Shown here: positions 45,955 to 55,663 of the stretch, in pieces | How the letters are laid out: each line of letters begins with the position of its first letter | How positions within the stretch are numbered: the first letter of the stretch is position 1 | Origin: Alphaproteobacteria bacterium | GTDB taxonomy: Bacteria; Pseudomonadota; Alphaproteobacteria; Rickettsiales; JADKJE01 | Reading direction: 5' to 3' | Assembly (NCBI GenBank): GCA_016722515.1 | Contig: JADKJE010000001.1 | Span: forward strand, 930,001 to 994,000 | DNA: 64,000 nt | Notes under the pieces: model-generated | The model's database searches: none | Told to the model about the DNA's origin: nothing | Seen by the model: the letters and a program-made list of their open reading frames with translations, nothing else | Translations under genes and position numbers: made by a program

Positions 45955-47309
45955 GAGTCAACCTTATCAATTACAGCCCCCAAGGTCTGCATCAAATGAG
46001 TAAAACCAGGAAAACTGGTTTGAATCATTTCAGCTCCATCCACCGTCACTGGTTTTTGTGCAGCCATACCGCATACTAAGAATGACATAGCTATGCGATG
46101 GTCGTGATGCGTATTCACTTTTCCTCCCCCTTGCGGCGGTGTTCCGGTTCCTTCAACCACCAATGTATCGTCTTGTATAGCATGTGGAATCTGACACGCT
46201 TTCAACCCTTCAGCCACGGCAGTAAGACGGTCGCTTTCTTTGACCCTTAATTCGTGGAGGCCTTTCATGATCGTTCTGCCGTTAGCAAAAGCCGCTGCAA
46301 TACTAAGAATGGGGTATTCATCAATCATCGATGGGGCTCGTTCAGCTGGAACCTCAATCGCTTTAAGCTGGCTGTAACGAACACGGATATCTGCCACATC
46401 TTCCCCGGCCTCTTCTCGTTGATTAAGCCAGGTAATATCTGCACCCATTTCCTGAAGTGAGATGAATAATCCAGTTCGAAGTGGATTCATACCGACACCT
46501 TGAATGGTTACATCTGATCCAGGTATGATAAGTGCTGCCACGATGATAAAAGCCGCCGACGAAGGATCACCGGGGACCCTAATACGCTGAGGTTTAAGTT
46601 CCGGCTGACCATGAATGGAAATAATCCGTCCTGAACTTGGCTTATGGTCTTCTACGGTCATATCGGCACCAAAGAAACGCATCATTTTTTCTGTATGATC
46701 ACGGGTTAAAATCGGCTCTATAACGGAAGTAGTGCCAGGAATATTCAGCGCCGCCAGTAAAATAGCTGATTTAACCTGAGCTGATGCAACAGGTAATGTA
46801 TATTCAATAGGGATAGGCTGAGCAGCCCCTTCCACCATCATTGGGAGCAATCCACCCGTTCTTGCATGAAAGACCGCACCCATTTTTGCCAAAGGCTCAC
46901 TGACTCGCTTCATTGGACGTTTACGTAAACTAGCATCACCGGTAAAAAAAGTTTTAAATGGATAGGAAGATACCAAGCCCATTAATAGCCGAGCACCCGT
47001 ACCGCTATTACCCAAATCCAATATATCATTTGGTTCACAAAGGCCGCCAACACCAACACCATCCACATGCCAGATACCATCATCATCGCGCTCAATAACC
47101 GCACCTAATTTTTTAAGGGCATCGCCTGTACGCAACACATCGTCGCCTTCGAGCAATCCTTCAATTGTCGAATGGCCAACAGCTTGCGATGCAAAAATAA
47201 GAGAGCGGTGGGAAATAGATTTGTCCCCAGGAACTTTCAACATGCCTTCCAGTTTTTTTCCTGGGCTAGAACGCAAATAACATAGTGTAGACAAGTCATG
47301 TTTGCTCAT
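45951..47309 (-). CDS. aroA: 3-phosphoshikimate 1-carboxyvinyltransferase (EPSP synthase)
   Basis: AroA adds enolpyruvate from PEP to shikimate-3-phosphate in aromatic amino acid synthesis. Visible are LKVPGDKSISHRSLI, the LGNSGTGARLLMGL loop and the late LRVKESDRLTAVAEGL. LGNSGTGARLLMGL corresponds to the PEP-site glycine loop; the alanine after GTG is the class II-like form, but sensitivity to inhibitors cannot be read off. Length 452 residues. It heads the aroA-cmk unit. Confidence 0.95.
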   Translation of the reverse strand: MSKHDLSTLCYLRSSPGKKLEGMLKVPGDKSISHRSLIFASQAVGHSTIEGLLEGDDVLRTGDALKKLGAVIERDDDGIWHVDGVGVGGLCEPNDILDLGNSGTGARLLMGLVSSYPFKTFFTGDASLRKRPMKRVSEPLAKMGAVFHARTGGLLPMMVEGAAQPIPIEYTLPVASAQVKSAILLAALNIPGTTSVIEPILTRDHTEKMMRFFGADMTVEDHKPSSGRIISIHGQPELKPQRIRVPGDPSSAAFIIVAALIIPGSDVTIQGVGMNPLRTGLFISLQEMGADITWLNQREEAGEDVADIRVRYSQLKAIEVPAERAPSMIDEYPILSIAAAFANGRTIMKGLHELRVKESDRLTAVAEGLKACQIPHAIQDDTLVVEGTGTPPQGGGKVNTHHDHRIAMSFLVCGMAAQKPVTVDGAEMIQTSFPGFTHLMQTLGAVIDKVDS

Positions 47310-47375
47310 AACTCTTTCTCCGGATTTTTCTACATTGGGCTCATCGCCACTGCCGATTAAAACTGACTCAGTCTA

Positions 47376-49382
47376 TTAATCAATGAGACGTTGCCATAAT
47401 CCCTTAATAACAGAGGGTGCTTTCGCTTTAGAAGGCTGTTTTGCACGACCACCATGTTTTGGAATATTCTGCTCCTGACGTTTTGCAGCAGGCGCATTAC
47501 GGCGTTTCCCTCTGGGGGCTGCCCTATGTTCAGAATGCCTGACAACAGGAACAAAATCCTCATGGTCATCCCCATCATTATCTGCCCCATCGATTGCCGC
47601 TTCTGCAATAGGTTCAGACCAGATACCTTGGGTCAATGGTTCTTTTGGTAATAATCGACTGCGATTCAATTTACGTCTTTCTAATCTAAAATCATCAACG
47701 CGGTTGGTATCAAACTCAAGGGTAATACGGCTTTGATATTCATCTTCCAGCATTCTGATTTCATAACGCTTGTTATTAAAAAGATAAAAACCAACCGTAG
47801 CGGGGACAAAACCGACAATTTCACACGCTTCACCTTTGGAAATTTCCGCCTTAACTGAACGCAGGAACATAGCCGCCACCGTAGATGGCGCCATAACCCG
47901 TCCATTACCTTTGCAATGTGGGCACGTAATGGTGTTCGTTTCAATAAAGCTCGGACGCAAACGCTGACGCGACATTTCAAGCAGACCAAATGAACTGATG
48001 CGTCCAATTTGGATACGCGCCCTATCCTGCTGTAAGGAATCACGCAATACACGCTCGACAGAGCGTCGATTTTTAGATTCCATCATATCAATGAAATCCA
48101 CAACTATCAGTCCCGATTGATCACGCAGGCGTAATTGTCGTGCCACTTCCTGAGCAGCCTCAAGATTGGTTTTAAGCGCTGTCTCTTCAACATTCCGTTC
48201 AGACGTTGATTTACCTGAGTTTACGTCAATAGCCGTTAACGCTTCTGTCTGATTGATAACCAGATAACCGCCCGATGGTAATGGCGCGTTATTTTCAAAA
48301 AACGAATTCATCTGTTGTTCGATGTGATAACGCGTAAAAATAGGGACTTTACCTTTATACAGCTTCACCCGCGATAACGTTGAAGGCATAATAATTCTAG
48401 CAAACTCATGCGCTGCTTTATAGGCTTCTTCACCTTCGATGAGAATTTCGTCAACATCATCATCACATAGATCACGGATAGCGCGTTTGATCAAATCCCC
48501 TTCCGCATGGATGAAAGCAGGAGCAGATGACGAAATCGTATGCTCCACAATATTTTCCCACAGGCGCGACAAATATTCATAGTCTCGGCGCAATTCTTGT
48601 TCTGTTTTGCTGGCTCCGGCAGTCCTGATAATGATACTACCTTCTTCCTTAATATTCACGTTTTGCAGCACCGATTTTAAATAACGACGCTCTTCTGGAT
48701 TAGATATCCGGCGCGAAACACCGCCTTGACGCGGACTGTTTGGCTTGAAAACACAACATCTGCCAGCCAACGAAATAAAGGTGGTTAATGTAGCTCCTTT
48801 ATTGCCGCGCTCTTCTTTGAGAACCTGAACCAACACGACTTGATTGCGCTTTACGACTTCCTGAATTTTATAACGACGAAGAATTTGCGAACGCTTAAAA
48901 ACAGCCCTACCGCCCTCTTCTTCACCTTCGCCATCATCACCAGAATCAGATTCACGAGCGCTTTCATCTTCAGCAATGGATTCTTCAGCATGATCGGCAT
49001 GGTAATCATCACCAGCTGCTGGCGAATCAGACAGATTTTCAACACCAAGTGGCGGATGATTGTCATGCGAATCATCATCGTCATCAAATGAAGATGAGCC
49101 AATCGCTTCGCTCAGCAATTCCTCTTTATCCTCCACGGGAATTTGATAATAATTAGGATGTATTTCAGAAAAGGGAAGGAAGCCATGCTTATCTTCACCA
49201 TATTCAACGAAAGCAGCCTGAAGTGATGGCTCAACCCGCGTTATTTTTCCAAGATATACATTTCCTTTTGACTGCTTTTTAGCAGCCGTCTCATAATCAA
49301 AATTCTCTATGCGGTTGTTATCGGCGATGACAACCCTGGTTTCATTAGGATAGATAGCATCAACAAGAATTCGTTTTGCCAT
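47376..49382 (-). CDS. rne: Ribonuclease E/G
   Basis: This endoribonuclease drives mRNA decay and rRNA maturation. The N-terminal S1 domain starts at GNVYLGKITRVEPSLQAAFVEYG and is interrupted by an acidic insert, rich in Asp/Glu/Ser (about residues 95-160). The catalytic DNase I-like region has AIDVNSGKST and VVDFIDMME, and the zinc-link is CPHCKGNG. The basic C-terminal tail is short, so at 668 residues it is between RNase G and the long RNase E with a full degradosome scaffold. GGAGA lies just upstream of the start. Confidence 0.94.
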   Translation of the reverse strand: MAKRILVDAIYPNETRVVIADNNRIENFDYETAAKKQSKGNVYLGKITRVEPSLQAAFVEYGEDKHGFLPFSEIHPNYYQIPVEDKEELLSEAIGSSSFDDDDDSHDNHPPLGVENLSDSPAAGDDYHADHAEESIAEDESARESDSGDDGEGEEEGGRAVFKRSQILRRYKIQEVVKRNQVVLVQVLKEERGNKGATLTTFISLAGRCCVFKPNSPRQGGVSRRISNPEERRYLKSVLQNVNIKEEGSIIIRTAGASKTEQELRRDYEYLSRLWENIVEHTISSSAPAFIHAEGDLIKRAIRDLCDDDVDEILIEGEEAYKAAHEFARIIMPSTLSRVKLYKGKVPIFTRYHIEQQMNSFFENNAPLPSGGYLVINQTEALTAIDVNSGKSTSERNVEETALKTNLEAAQEVARQLRLRDQSGLIVVDFIDMMESKNRRSVERVLRDSLQQDRARIQIGRISSFGLLEMSRQRLRPSFIETNTITCPHCKGNGRVMAPSTVAAMFLRSVKAEISKGEACEIVGFVPATVGFYLFNNKRYEIRMLEDEYQSRITLEFDTNRVDDFRLERRKLNRSRLLPKEPLTQGIWSEPIAEAAIDGADNDGDDHEDFVPVVRHSEHRAAPRGKRRNAPAAKRQEQNIPKHGGRAKQPSKAKAPSVIKGLWQRLID

Positions 49383-49821
49383 AAGTTATCTCCATAGCTG
49401 GAAAATCTGCCGGAAAACATCAGATGTCCTCCACCAGCAAGCAGCCATCTGGCAAACGCTACAGGGCCAACTCTTTTACCGCACTCTATAACCGACGTGT
49501 GTTTATTCACAGACATATGCGCTACTTTTGTTGTCACTGTGTCCGGCACCTGAAATCGCACCAAATCACACTGCTTTAAATTTTTAGACCAATGCCACAC
49601 ATTGCTGCATGGCTCCCTAAGCACCTTCTAAAACTGGATATAACACGCCGTCTTCATTACGAAAAAGACTAACGCCAGCTTCAAAAGACACCTTTAATTT
49701 GTTTCAACGTTGTATTCAGCGTTAAATAAAGGTATATATACCCTTCGTTTTCAACTTCAAGGGTATAGCCCTCGCATTGTACCGGTTTATGGCCTCACAA
49801 ACAAACATTATTTTTGGTTGT
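49383..49821. other. Divergent spacer between rne and the amidase gene
   Basis: This gap of about 440 bases holds both promoters. Toward the amidase, TTGTTT (49699-49704) and TTAAAT (49722-49727) with 17 bases between them are a weak candidate promoter, followed by the short palindrome GGTATATATACC. The roughly 390 bases before rne may be a long leader, as expected if RNase E regulates its own mRNA; no known leader structure was recognised. Confidence 0.4.
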
Positions 49822-51333
49822 ATGAAAAAACCTGATATATCACTATCATTATCCATATTGTTCAATAGGTTAAGCTTTAACTCATTCCGCGCAATTAGCC
49901 TGCTTATTTTGCTGTGTTCATTCCTCATTTTTCCACAATGGGCACAGGCAGATTTACTTCGTTACCAATGGGATACTTCTCGACCATCAACGCTCACTTT
50001 CAGTTTTTCAGAACGCGTCGATTTCCACGTTTTTTCATTAACGAATCCCAATCGCATTGTTATCGATGTTAAAGGTGCTACCTGGCCTGCATCACTTGCC
50101 GTGGACCAACCGAATCCTTCTTTTGTCCAATCCATCCGGTATCGCAATAAAAACGATCATGAGTCAAGAATCGTCCTCGACGTGAATACGCCTAATCTTT
50201 CCTGGACCCTTTCCAATAAAAATAATACATCCACGGAGCCGTTTGTAATTTCAATGACTATCAAGGGTAAAGAGTTAGAAGCAACCACGACTAAACATTC
50301 TCAATCCGGCAATGCAATACCATCTCCTCAACAGGAGAGCCAACCCAAAAAGAAAAATCCTCCAGTTGAGTATGATGGGAATATCAAAGAGGATCCTTCT
50401 TTATATATCCCTATCCCGGCCAACCCTTATGAGGAACTTGATGCACGTTCATCATCTGCGCCCCCTCCTCCCAAAGATGCAGTCCGCGCTGTTTTTTCTT
50501 CGCAACACCATATCCCACTCCCTGTTTTAAAGAATGCGGTAACAGAATCAGCCTCTAACCATTCATCATCAAGCGGACATTTTATACCCATACCTGCCTT
50601 AAAACCTGTAGCACCGTTACGAGTAGGAAGGGCACGCGCCCCTTATAAACCAGTTATTGTGATCGATCCTGGGCATGGAGGCAAAGATCCTGGCGCACAG
50701 GGACGGAGTAAATCCTGGGAAAAGAATTTAACACTTACTTATGGTTTAAGCCTAAAAAAGGCACTGGAAAAAACCGGAAAATATCGCGTGGTGATGACCC
50801 GAAGTACTGACGTGTTTGTCACACTTGGCGATAGGGTTGCTATTGCGCATAAGGAACATGGCGATCTTTTCATAGCCCTTCATGCCGATTCTCATAATGA
50901 TCCCCTTACTCATGGGCTTTCCGTTTACACCCTTTCGGAAAATGCTTCCGACCAGGAAGCCGCACGTCTTGCAAACAAGGCAAATAAGGATGATGCGATT
51001 TCTGGACTGGATCTTCCCGACCAAAATGAAGATGCAACCGACATATTGATCGATTTAATTCAACGTGACACCCAGAATAATTCTATCCATTTTGCCGAAT
51101 TGATTACATCAGAGCTGAGCAAGCATATCAGCTTATTACGTAATGCCAATCGATCGGCCGGCTTCAGAGTCCTCAAAGCTCCTGATATTCCTTCGGTTCT
51201 CATTGAAATGGGTTATCTCTCAAACCGAAATGAGGAAATGTTATTAAAAACAGCAAAATACCGCTCGTTATTCATCGATTCGTTAACCACAGCCATTAAT
51301 AAATATTTTGCAGAAGAACGTGAAAAACAGTAG
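49822..51333 (+). CDS. amiC: N-acetylmuramoyl-L-alanine amidase (AMIN + Amidase_3)
   Basis: A periplasmic zinc amidase that splits septal peptidoglycan. The chosen start gives a long signal peptide with a hydrophobic core LLILLCSFLIF ending in AQA; in-frame ATGs lie up to 45 bases earlier. An AMIN domain at the septum-targeting position (TFSFSERVDFHVFSLTNPNRIVIDV) is followed by a proline-rich linker and the catalytic domain with VIDPGHGGKDPGAQG, the zinc-binding HADS region and VLIEMGYLSN with the catalytic glutamate. Divergent from rne and directly before mrcA, the usual alphaproteobacterial order. Confidence 0.93.
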   Translation: MKKPDISLSLSILFNRLSFNSFRAISLLILLCSFLIFPQWAQADLLRYQWDTSRPSTLTFSFSERVDFHVFSLTNPNRIVIDVKGATWPASLAVDQPNPSFVQSIRYRNKNDHESRIVLDVNTPNLSWTLSNKNNTSTEPFVISMTIKGKELEATTTKHSQSGNAIPSPQQESQPKKKNPPVEYDGNIKEDPSLYIPIPANPYEELDARSSSAPPPPKDAVRAVFSSQHHIPLPVLKNAVTESASNHSSSSGHFIPIPALKPVAPLRVGRARAPYKPVIVIDPGHGGKDPGAQGRSKSWEKNLTLTYGLSLKKALEKTGKYRVVMTRSTDVFVTLGDRVAIAHKEHGDLFIALHADSHNDPLTHGLSVYTLSENASDQEAARLANKANKDDAISGLDLPDQNEDATDILIDLIQRDTQNNSIHFAELITSELSKHISLLRNANRSAGFRVLKAPDIPSVLIEMGYLSNRNEEMLLKTAKYRSLFIDSLTTAINKYFAEEREKQ

Positions 51334-51366
51334 TGTATCAAATAAGATCAACAGAGGGGTGTTATA

Positions 51367-53802
51367 ATGCTGCGGTGGATTAAGTTTTTTATCCTGAGTA
51401 TCTTTCTAGCCATTGTCGCTGGGGGGATCAGCATTGTTGGCGTCTTATTTTATTACACAAAAGACCTTCCAGATTATAATCAGCTCTCCAACTATCAACC
51501 TGCCATTGTCAGTCGGCTTTATGCAGCCGATGGAAAATTGATGGAAGAATATGCCAAAGAAAATAGACTCTATGTCTCCATCCATGCAATCCCACAGCAA
51601 TTGATCCATGCGTTTCTTGCCGCTGAAGATAAAAACTTCTTTCAGCATAGCGGCATTGATATGTACAGTATCTTTCGCGCTGGCGTTACCAATATCATGA
51701 ATTACGGGCGCGAAGGTCAAATGGTGGGAGGATCGACTATTACCCAGCAAGTCGTAAAGAATTTCCTCCTAAGCAATGAGCGAACACTGGAACGAAAAGT
51801 CAAAGAAGCTGTGCTGGCCGTCCGTATTACCCGCAGTTTCAGTAAAGAACAAATCCTTGAGCTCTATCTCAATCAAATTTACCTAGGAAACCGCTCTTAT
51901 GGTGTTGCCGCAGCGGCACTTAATTATTTTAATAAATCCATCAATGAACTTACGCCCGAAGAAATGGCTTTGCTGGCATCGATGCCAAAAGCACCTTCAG
52001 AATTTAACCCCTATCGCAATTACAAGCGCGCTAAAGAAAGGCGAGACTGGGTTTTGTCGCGTATGCTTGATGAAAAATATATCACCAAAGAAGCCTATCA
52101 GGTTGCAATAGAAGCACCTATACGGTTACGCTCACGTGAACAACATGAAATCGTAAAAGCTGATTTTTATGCCGAAGAAGTCAGAAGACGCCTGTTAGAA
52201 AAATACGGTGAAAAAATTCTGTATGAAGGTGGGCTGTCGGTACATACCAATCTTGACCCCACTCTCCAGGAACAGGCAACCCAAGCGCTTATTAAAGGGA
52301 TCATTTCTTTTGATCATCGCAAGGGGTGGCGTGGCCCACTTAAGCATATTCCTCTTAGTTCATCATGGGCACAGGAATTACAGCGTTATAATTACTCCAT
52401 TAACAACGATTGGCAAATAGCGATTGTCCTGAGTGTTTCGCAAGCAGATGCAACCATTGGTTTTAAGGATAAGAAAACCGGGATCATTCCGCTTTCACAA
52501 ATGACATGGGCAAGCCATGAAGCAAATCCTTCTGCGGCCTCCATTCTTCATCCAGGTGATATTATTGCGGTCTCCGCAGTCTTGCCTCACGCTACATCAC
52601 CATCTACCCTTGCCTTAACTCCTCCGGTCTATACGCTACAACAAATTCCAGAAGTAAATGGAGCTGTGGTTGTGATGGATCCCCATACTGGTCAGGTAAA
52701 AGCGCTTGTCGGCGGGTTTAGTTCAAAAGACACGCAGTTTAATCGCGCTACACAGGCTATGCGACAACCTGGATCTGCTTTCAAACCATTTGTATATCTG
52801 GCAGCGATGGAAAAAGGATTTACTCCAGCAACGATTGTCGTTGATAGTCCGGTAGAATTAGATCAAGGTCCTGGCCTTCCGATGTGGCGCCCTAAAAATT
52901 ATTCCGGTGAGTTTTTTGGCCCAACACCACTGCGTCGAGGGTTAGAGGCTTCCCGTAATGCCATGACTGTGCAATTGGCACAAATGTTAGGCGTGGACAG
53001 CATTGTTGAAATCAGCAAACGATTCGGCGTACTCGATAACCCAGCGGCTAATTATTCTATGGTATTAGGCGCTGCCGAAACAACCTTGCTTCGTATAACC
53101 AGCGGCTATGCGATGATCATCAATGGTGGCAAACGCGTTTCACCTATACTTGTTGAACGTATCCAGGATCGCAAAGGAGCGACTATTTTTCGCCGGGATA
53201 ATCGCCTGTGCGATGAATGCTCCATTAAAGAAGTAAACCAATTAACAGGGGTATTCCCCCCTGTGCTTGCCGATGACCGCCAGCAAATTACCGATCCTCA
53301 ATCTGCCTATCAGGTTATCTCCATGATGGAAGGTGTCGTAAAACGTGGCACAGCCATGGCAGCGTTGCGATTAGGTAAAACGGTGGGTGGGAAAACCGGT
53401 ACAACAAATAATAGTTATGATACTTGGTTTATTGGTTTCACCCCTGATATTGTGGTTGGCACCTATATTGGCTATGATATTCCCAAAACGCTTGGAAAAA
53501 AGGAAACAGGCGCATCTGTATCCCTTCCTGTGTTCATTGATTTCATGGAACATTACCTTAAAGACAAATCAGATATTCCCTTTCGTATTCCAGAGGGAAT
53601 CAGCCTGGTCCGCATTGACCGTTTAACAGGCCAAGTGCCAGGACCTGATACACCAGAGAGCAATATTATGTATGAAGCGTTCAAGTCCAAGAATAATCCT
53701 TTAGGAGAAAGCACCACACCGGTGAATGTAACTGGTCATGATAGTGACTCACCCGTTCCTTCTGATAATTCATTGCCGCACGATACAGAGGGAATTTATT
53801 AG
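51367..53802 (+). CDS. mrcA: Penicillin-binding protein 1A
   Basis: A bifunctional peptidoglycan synthase of 811 residues. After an N-terminal membrane anchor, the glycosyltransferase domain has AAEDKNFFQHSGID and GGSTITQQVVKNFLL. The transpeptidase has the active-site serine in GSAFKPF, ASRNAMT for the SxN role, and KTGTT. An OB-like insert lies between the domains at about residues 320-415. It lies 33 bases after the amidase gene; both build or cut septal wall. Confidence 0.96.
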   Translation: MLRWIKFFILSIFLAIVAGGISIVGVLFYYTKDLPDYNQLSNYQPAIVSRLYAADGKLMEEYAKENRLYVSIHAIPQQLIHAFLAAEDKNFFQHSGIDMYSIFRAGVTNIMNYGREGQMVGGSTITQQVVKNFLLSNERTLERKVKEAVLAVRITRSFSKEQILELYLNQIYLGNRSYGVAAAALNYFNKSINELTPEEMALLASMPKAPSEFNPYRNYKRAKERRDWVLSRMLDEKYITKEAYQVAIEAPIRLRSREQHEIVKADFYAEEVRRRLLEKYGEKILYEGGLSVHTNLDPTLQEQATQALIKGIISFDHRKGWRGPLKHIPLSSSWAQELQRYNYSINNDWQIAIVLSVSQADATIGFKDKKTGIIPLSQMTWASHEANPSAASILHPGDIIAVSAVLPHATSPSTLALTPPVYTLQQIPEVNGAVVVMDPHTGQVKALVGGFSSKDTQFNRATQAMRQPGSAFKPFVYLAAMEKGFTPATIVVDSPVELDQGPGLPMWRPKNYSGEFFGPTPLRRGLEASRNAMTVQLAQMLGVDSIVEISKRFGVLDNPAANYSMVLGAAETTLLRITSGYAMIINGGKRVSPILVERIQDRKGATIFRRDNRLCDECSIKEVNQLTGVFPPVLADDRQQITDPQSAYQVISMMEGVVKRGTAMAALRLGKTVGGKTGTTNNSYDTWFIGFTPDIVVGTYIGYDIPKTLGKKETGASVSLPVFIDFMEHYLKDKSDIPFRIPEGISLVRIDRLTGQVPGPDTPESNIMYEAFKSKNNPLGESTTPVNVTGHDSDSPVPSDNSLPHDTEGIY

Positions 53803-54042
53803 CAGCATCAGGTCTTACTTCACAGGATTCTTGACGTGTTCTCCCCCAATTGGCCCACCAAAAGGTGGGTCTGTTAACGTATAAATGATAATCCTAGAAA
53901 GTGAAGAACCAGCAAACTCAATTGTTATTGATTGAGAAAATTTGATTTGGGTGTCCTGCGGAGATTGGGTATATTCCTGTCATATCTTACGATCCAAGAA
54001 GAACAAGAACGGTAGGGAGTGTTTAAACATCCATCGTAATGG
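53803..54042. other. Gap after mrcA with possible terminator
   Basis: A short hairpin CCCACC/GGTGGG with loop AAAA lies at 53854-53869, without a T-tract. The rest is featureless and looks like decayed coding DNA next to the haemagglutinin remnant. Confidence 0.4.
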
Positions 54043-54303
54043 TCATGGCCGGCTACCATCATCGAGGGTAGTAAGGTTTCCTGGTAGCTTGATCCTGTCT
54101 TTGGTTTGTTGGTAACTCACCCCAAAACTCATGCCAGAAAGTCCGCCAGTGAAACTGCTGTCCTTTTTATACACGTAGCTGGATTTATAACCGCGGTCGG
54201 CTTCTACGGCAATACCGATATTATCTTGGGCCTTGATGTTAATATCATTGCCAGCCGTTAGCGTAGAGCCACGCAAACTTTCCTGATCTTGCTTGAATCC
54301 TCA
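54043..54303 (-). pseudogene. Filamentous haemagglutinin-like remnant
   Basis: An open stretch of about 86 codons reads GFKQDQESLRGSTLTAGNDINIKAQDNIGIAVEA..., the pattern of haemagglutinin repeats in two-partner secreted adhesins and contact-dependent toxins (GS-LTAGGD-ini-A). It is bounded upstream by a stop at about 54311 and ends at 54043; there is no signal, no start with a ribosome site and no neighbouring TpsB transporter. Family members exceed 1000 residues, so this is a fragment of a lost gene. Confidence 0.65.
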
Positions 54304-54389
54304 ATCACACACTCCACCAGTTCAATTGGTTTCATGGTGGGTTCGTGATTTATAGGCAAAACAAACAGGCTTTGCATGTCCTAGCCATG

Positions 54390-55154
54390 TTATTGAATGG
54401 TATCAGGTAATTTTTTCTGCAGCGCGAGATCAATTGTCAGATCTTTTGCACGCTGCGGCGACATTTTAGCCAATATCGGCGCTGCTTTCGCTTCTTTCAT
54501 TTTATCAACGACCTGCAATAAAATAGGCATATCCATTTGATCAAATATTTTAGCAGCATCTTTGGGTTTCATATTTTCATAAATTTTGACTAGGCTGCGA
54601 ATCTTAGCATCCTCTTTTTCATTATATTGTTTTAATAGATCGTCAACCTGAGTTTTCAGTTGTTCCAACGTTTTAATACGTTGGTCAACCCTTTCTTCGG
54701 TACTGGCCAGCAATGTTTCTTTGAGTAATAAATTTTTCTCACGGTCTTCTAATTGCTTGCGCCGATCTGCCAGGCTTTGCAGCAGCTTGACATCAATGGT
54801 TGGTTGCTCTTGAGGAGCTTGCTGGCTTAAGGGCGAATTTATAGATGACGCACCATTGGATACCGCATTGGTTGATACCAACTGTGGTGACTTTTCCCCC
54901 CCCTCATTCAGGTTAGCATCCGTGGCTGAAGCAGCTGGTGTGGCTGCAGCGTCAGTCGGGGCTGCTTTTTTGATATCTTGTGTTGGCGCAGAATCTTCCG
55001 ATACTTTTGCATGGAGCTCTGAAACCAGAAACTCCTGAGTAAAGAAGCCTGATCCCAACGAAACGTCGACGATCTTGGCAACCAACAACATGGCCGAAAA
55101 TCCAATGACCAGCGGTAATAATCGTATGTTCTGAGGAATATGGCGGTTTTTCAT
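54390..55154 (-). CDS. motE: MotE-like flagellar stator chaperone
   Basis: The 254 residues have one N-terminal membrane helix (IRLLPLVIGFSAMLLVAKIV), a low-complexity Ala/Ser/Gln stretch, a coiled coil at about 120-185 (LADRRKQLEDREKNLLLKE...) and the C-terminal MgtE-N-like domain YENMKPKDAAKIFDQMD...ILAKMSPQRAKDLT. That order is the one of MotE, the periplasmic chaperone of MotC in alphaproteobacteria. motC itself is not in the window. Its ATG overlaps the stop of the previous gene (TAATG). Confidence 0.82.
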   Translation of the reverse strand: MKNRHIPQNIRLLPLVIGFSAMLLVAKIVDVSLGSGFFTQEFLVSELHAKVSEDSAPTQDIKKAAPTDAAATPAASATDANLNEGGEKSPQLVSTNAVSNGASSINSPLSQQAPQEQPTIDVKLLQSLADRRKQLEDREKNLLLKETLLASTEERVDQRIKTLEQLKTQVDDLLKQYNEKEDAKIRSLVKIYENMKPKDAAKIFDQMDMPILLQVVDKMKEAKAAPILAKMSPQRAKDLTIDLALQKKLPDTIQ

Positions 55155-55663
55155 TAAGCATCCTCTGATTGTGCTTGCTCGGTAATCGATCGTGACGATT
55201 GTCGTGCTTTGGCAATCTGCTGTAATAACGATTCGATAGCCACATGGCGTTGTTTTTGATGGTCATCTTCAACTGTTTTAATTTCAGAGATGGGAAGTAT
55301 TGCCGATAAACCATTGCGTACAGGCGGAGTAACCGTGGCAGGCTTGGCTTGTTGTTGCGGTTGAACGATGGAACGCTCCAAACGGTCGGCCACACGCACA
55401 GCACTGGTAGTGACGATAGACAACTCATCAATAAGATGCTGGGCTTTATCAATAGACCTACGCAGTTCACTGGTATCGCGATCAATCGATTTTAGATCAC
55501 GCAAAATCCGATCAGCCTCACCGATGACCCGATCAAAATTGCCCACAAATCCTTCCAGGGCTTTTTTACTGCCACGAATTGAAGCAATTTTTTTGTTGAG
55601 TTGCCAACAAAAAATAATGGTCCACACTAACAAGACCGAAATGATGAGATCTAGAATTAACAT
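55154..55663 (-). CDS. DUF6468-type flagellar locus protein
   Basis: This 169-residue protein has an N-terminal membrane helix (LILDLIISVLLVWTIIFCW) and a long coiled-coil region with many Arg/Asp/Glu residues. It matches the domain of unknown function found between fliM and motE in alphaproteobacterial flagellar clusters. It overlaps the end of fliM by 7 bases and the start of motE by one base, so the three are translated together. The function is unknown; a membrane-anchored helper of the motor or stator is the simplest guess. Confidence 0.72.
   Translation of the reverse strand: MLILDLIISVLLVWTIIFCWQLNKKIASIRGSKKALEGFVGNFDRVIGEADRILRDLKSIDRDTSELRRSIDKAQHLIDELSIVTTSAVRVADRLERSIVQPQQQAKPATVTPPVRNGLSAILPISEIKTVEDDHQKQRHVAIESLLQQIAKARQSSRSITEQAQSEDA

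Noticed and set aside
54856..55105. Open frames opposite or shifted within motE
   Set aside because: They arise from the Ala/Ser/Gln low-complexity region; motE frame has recognisable domains.
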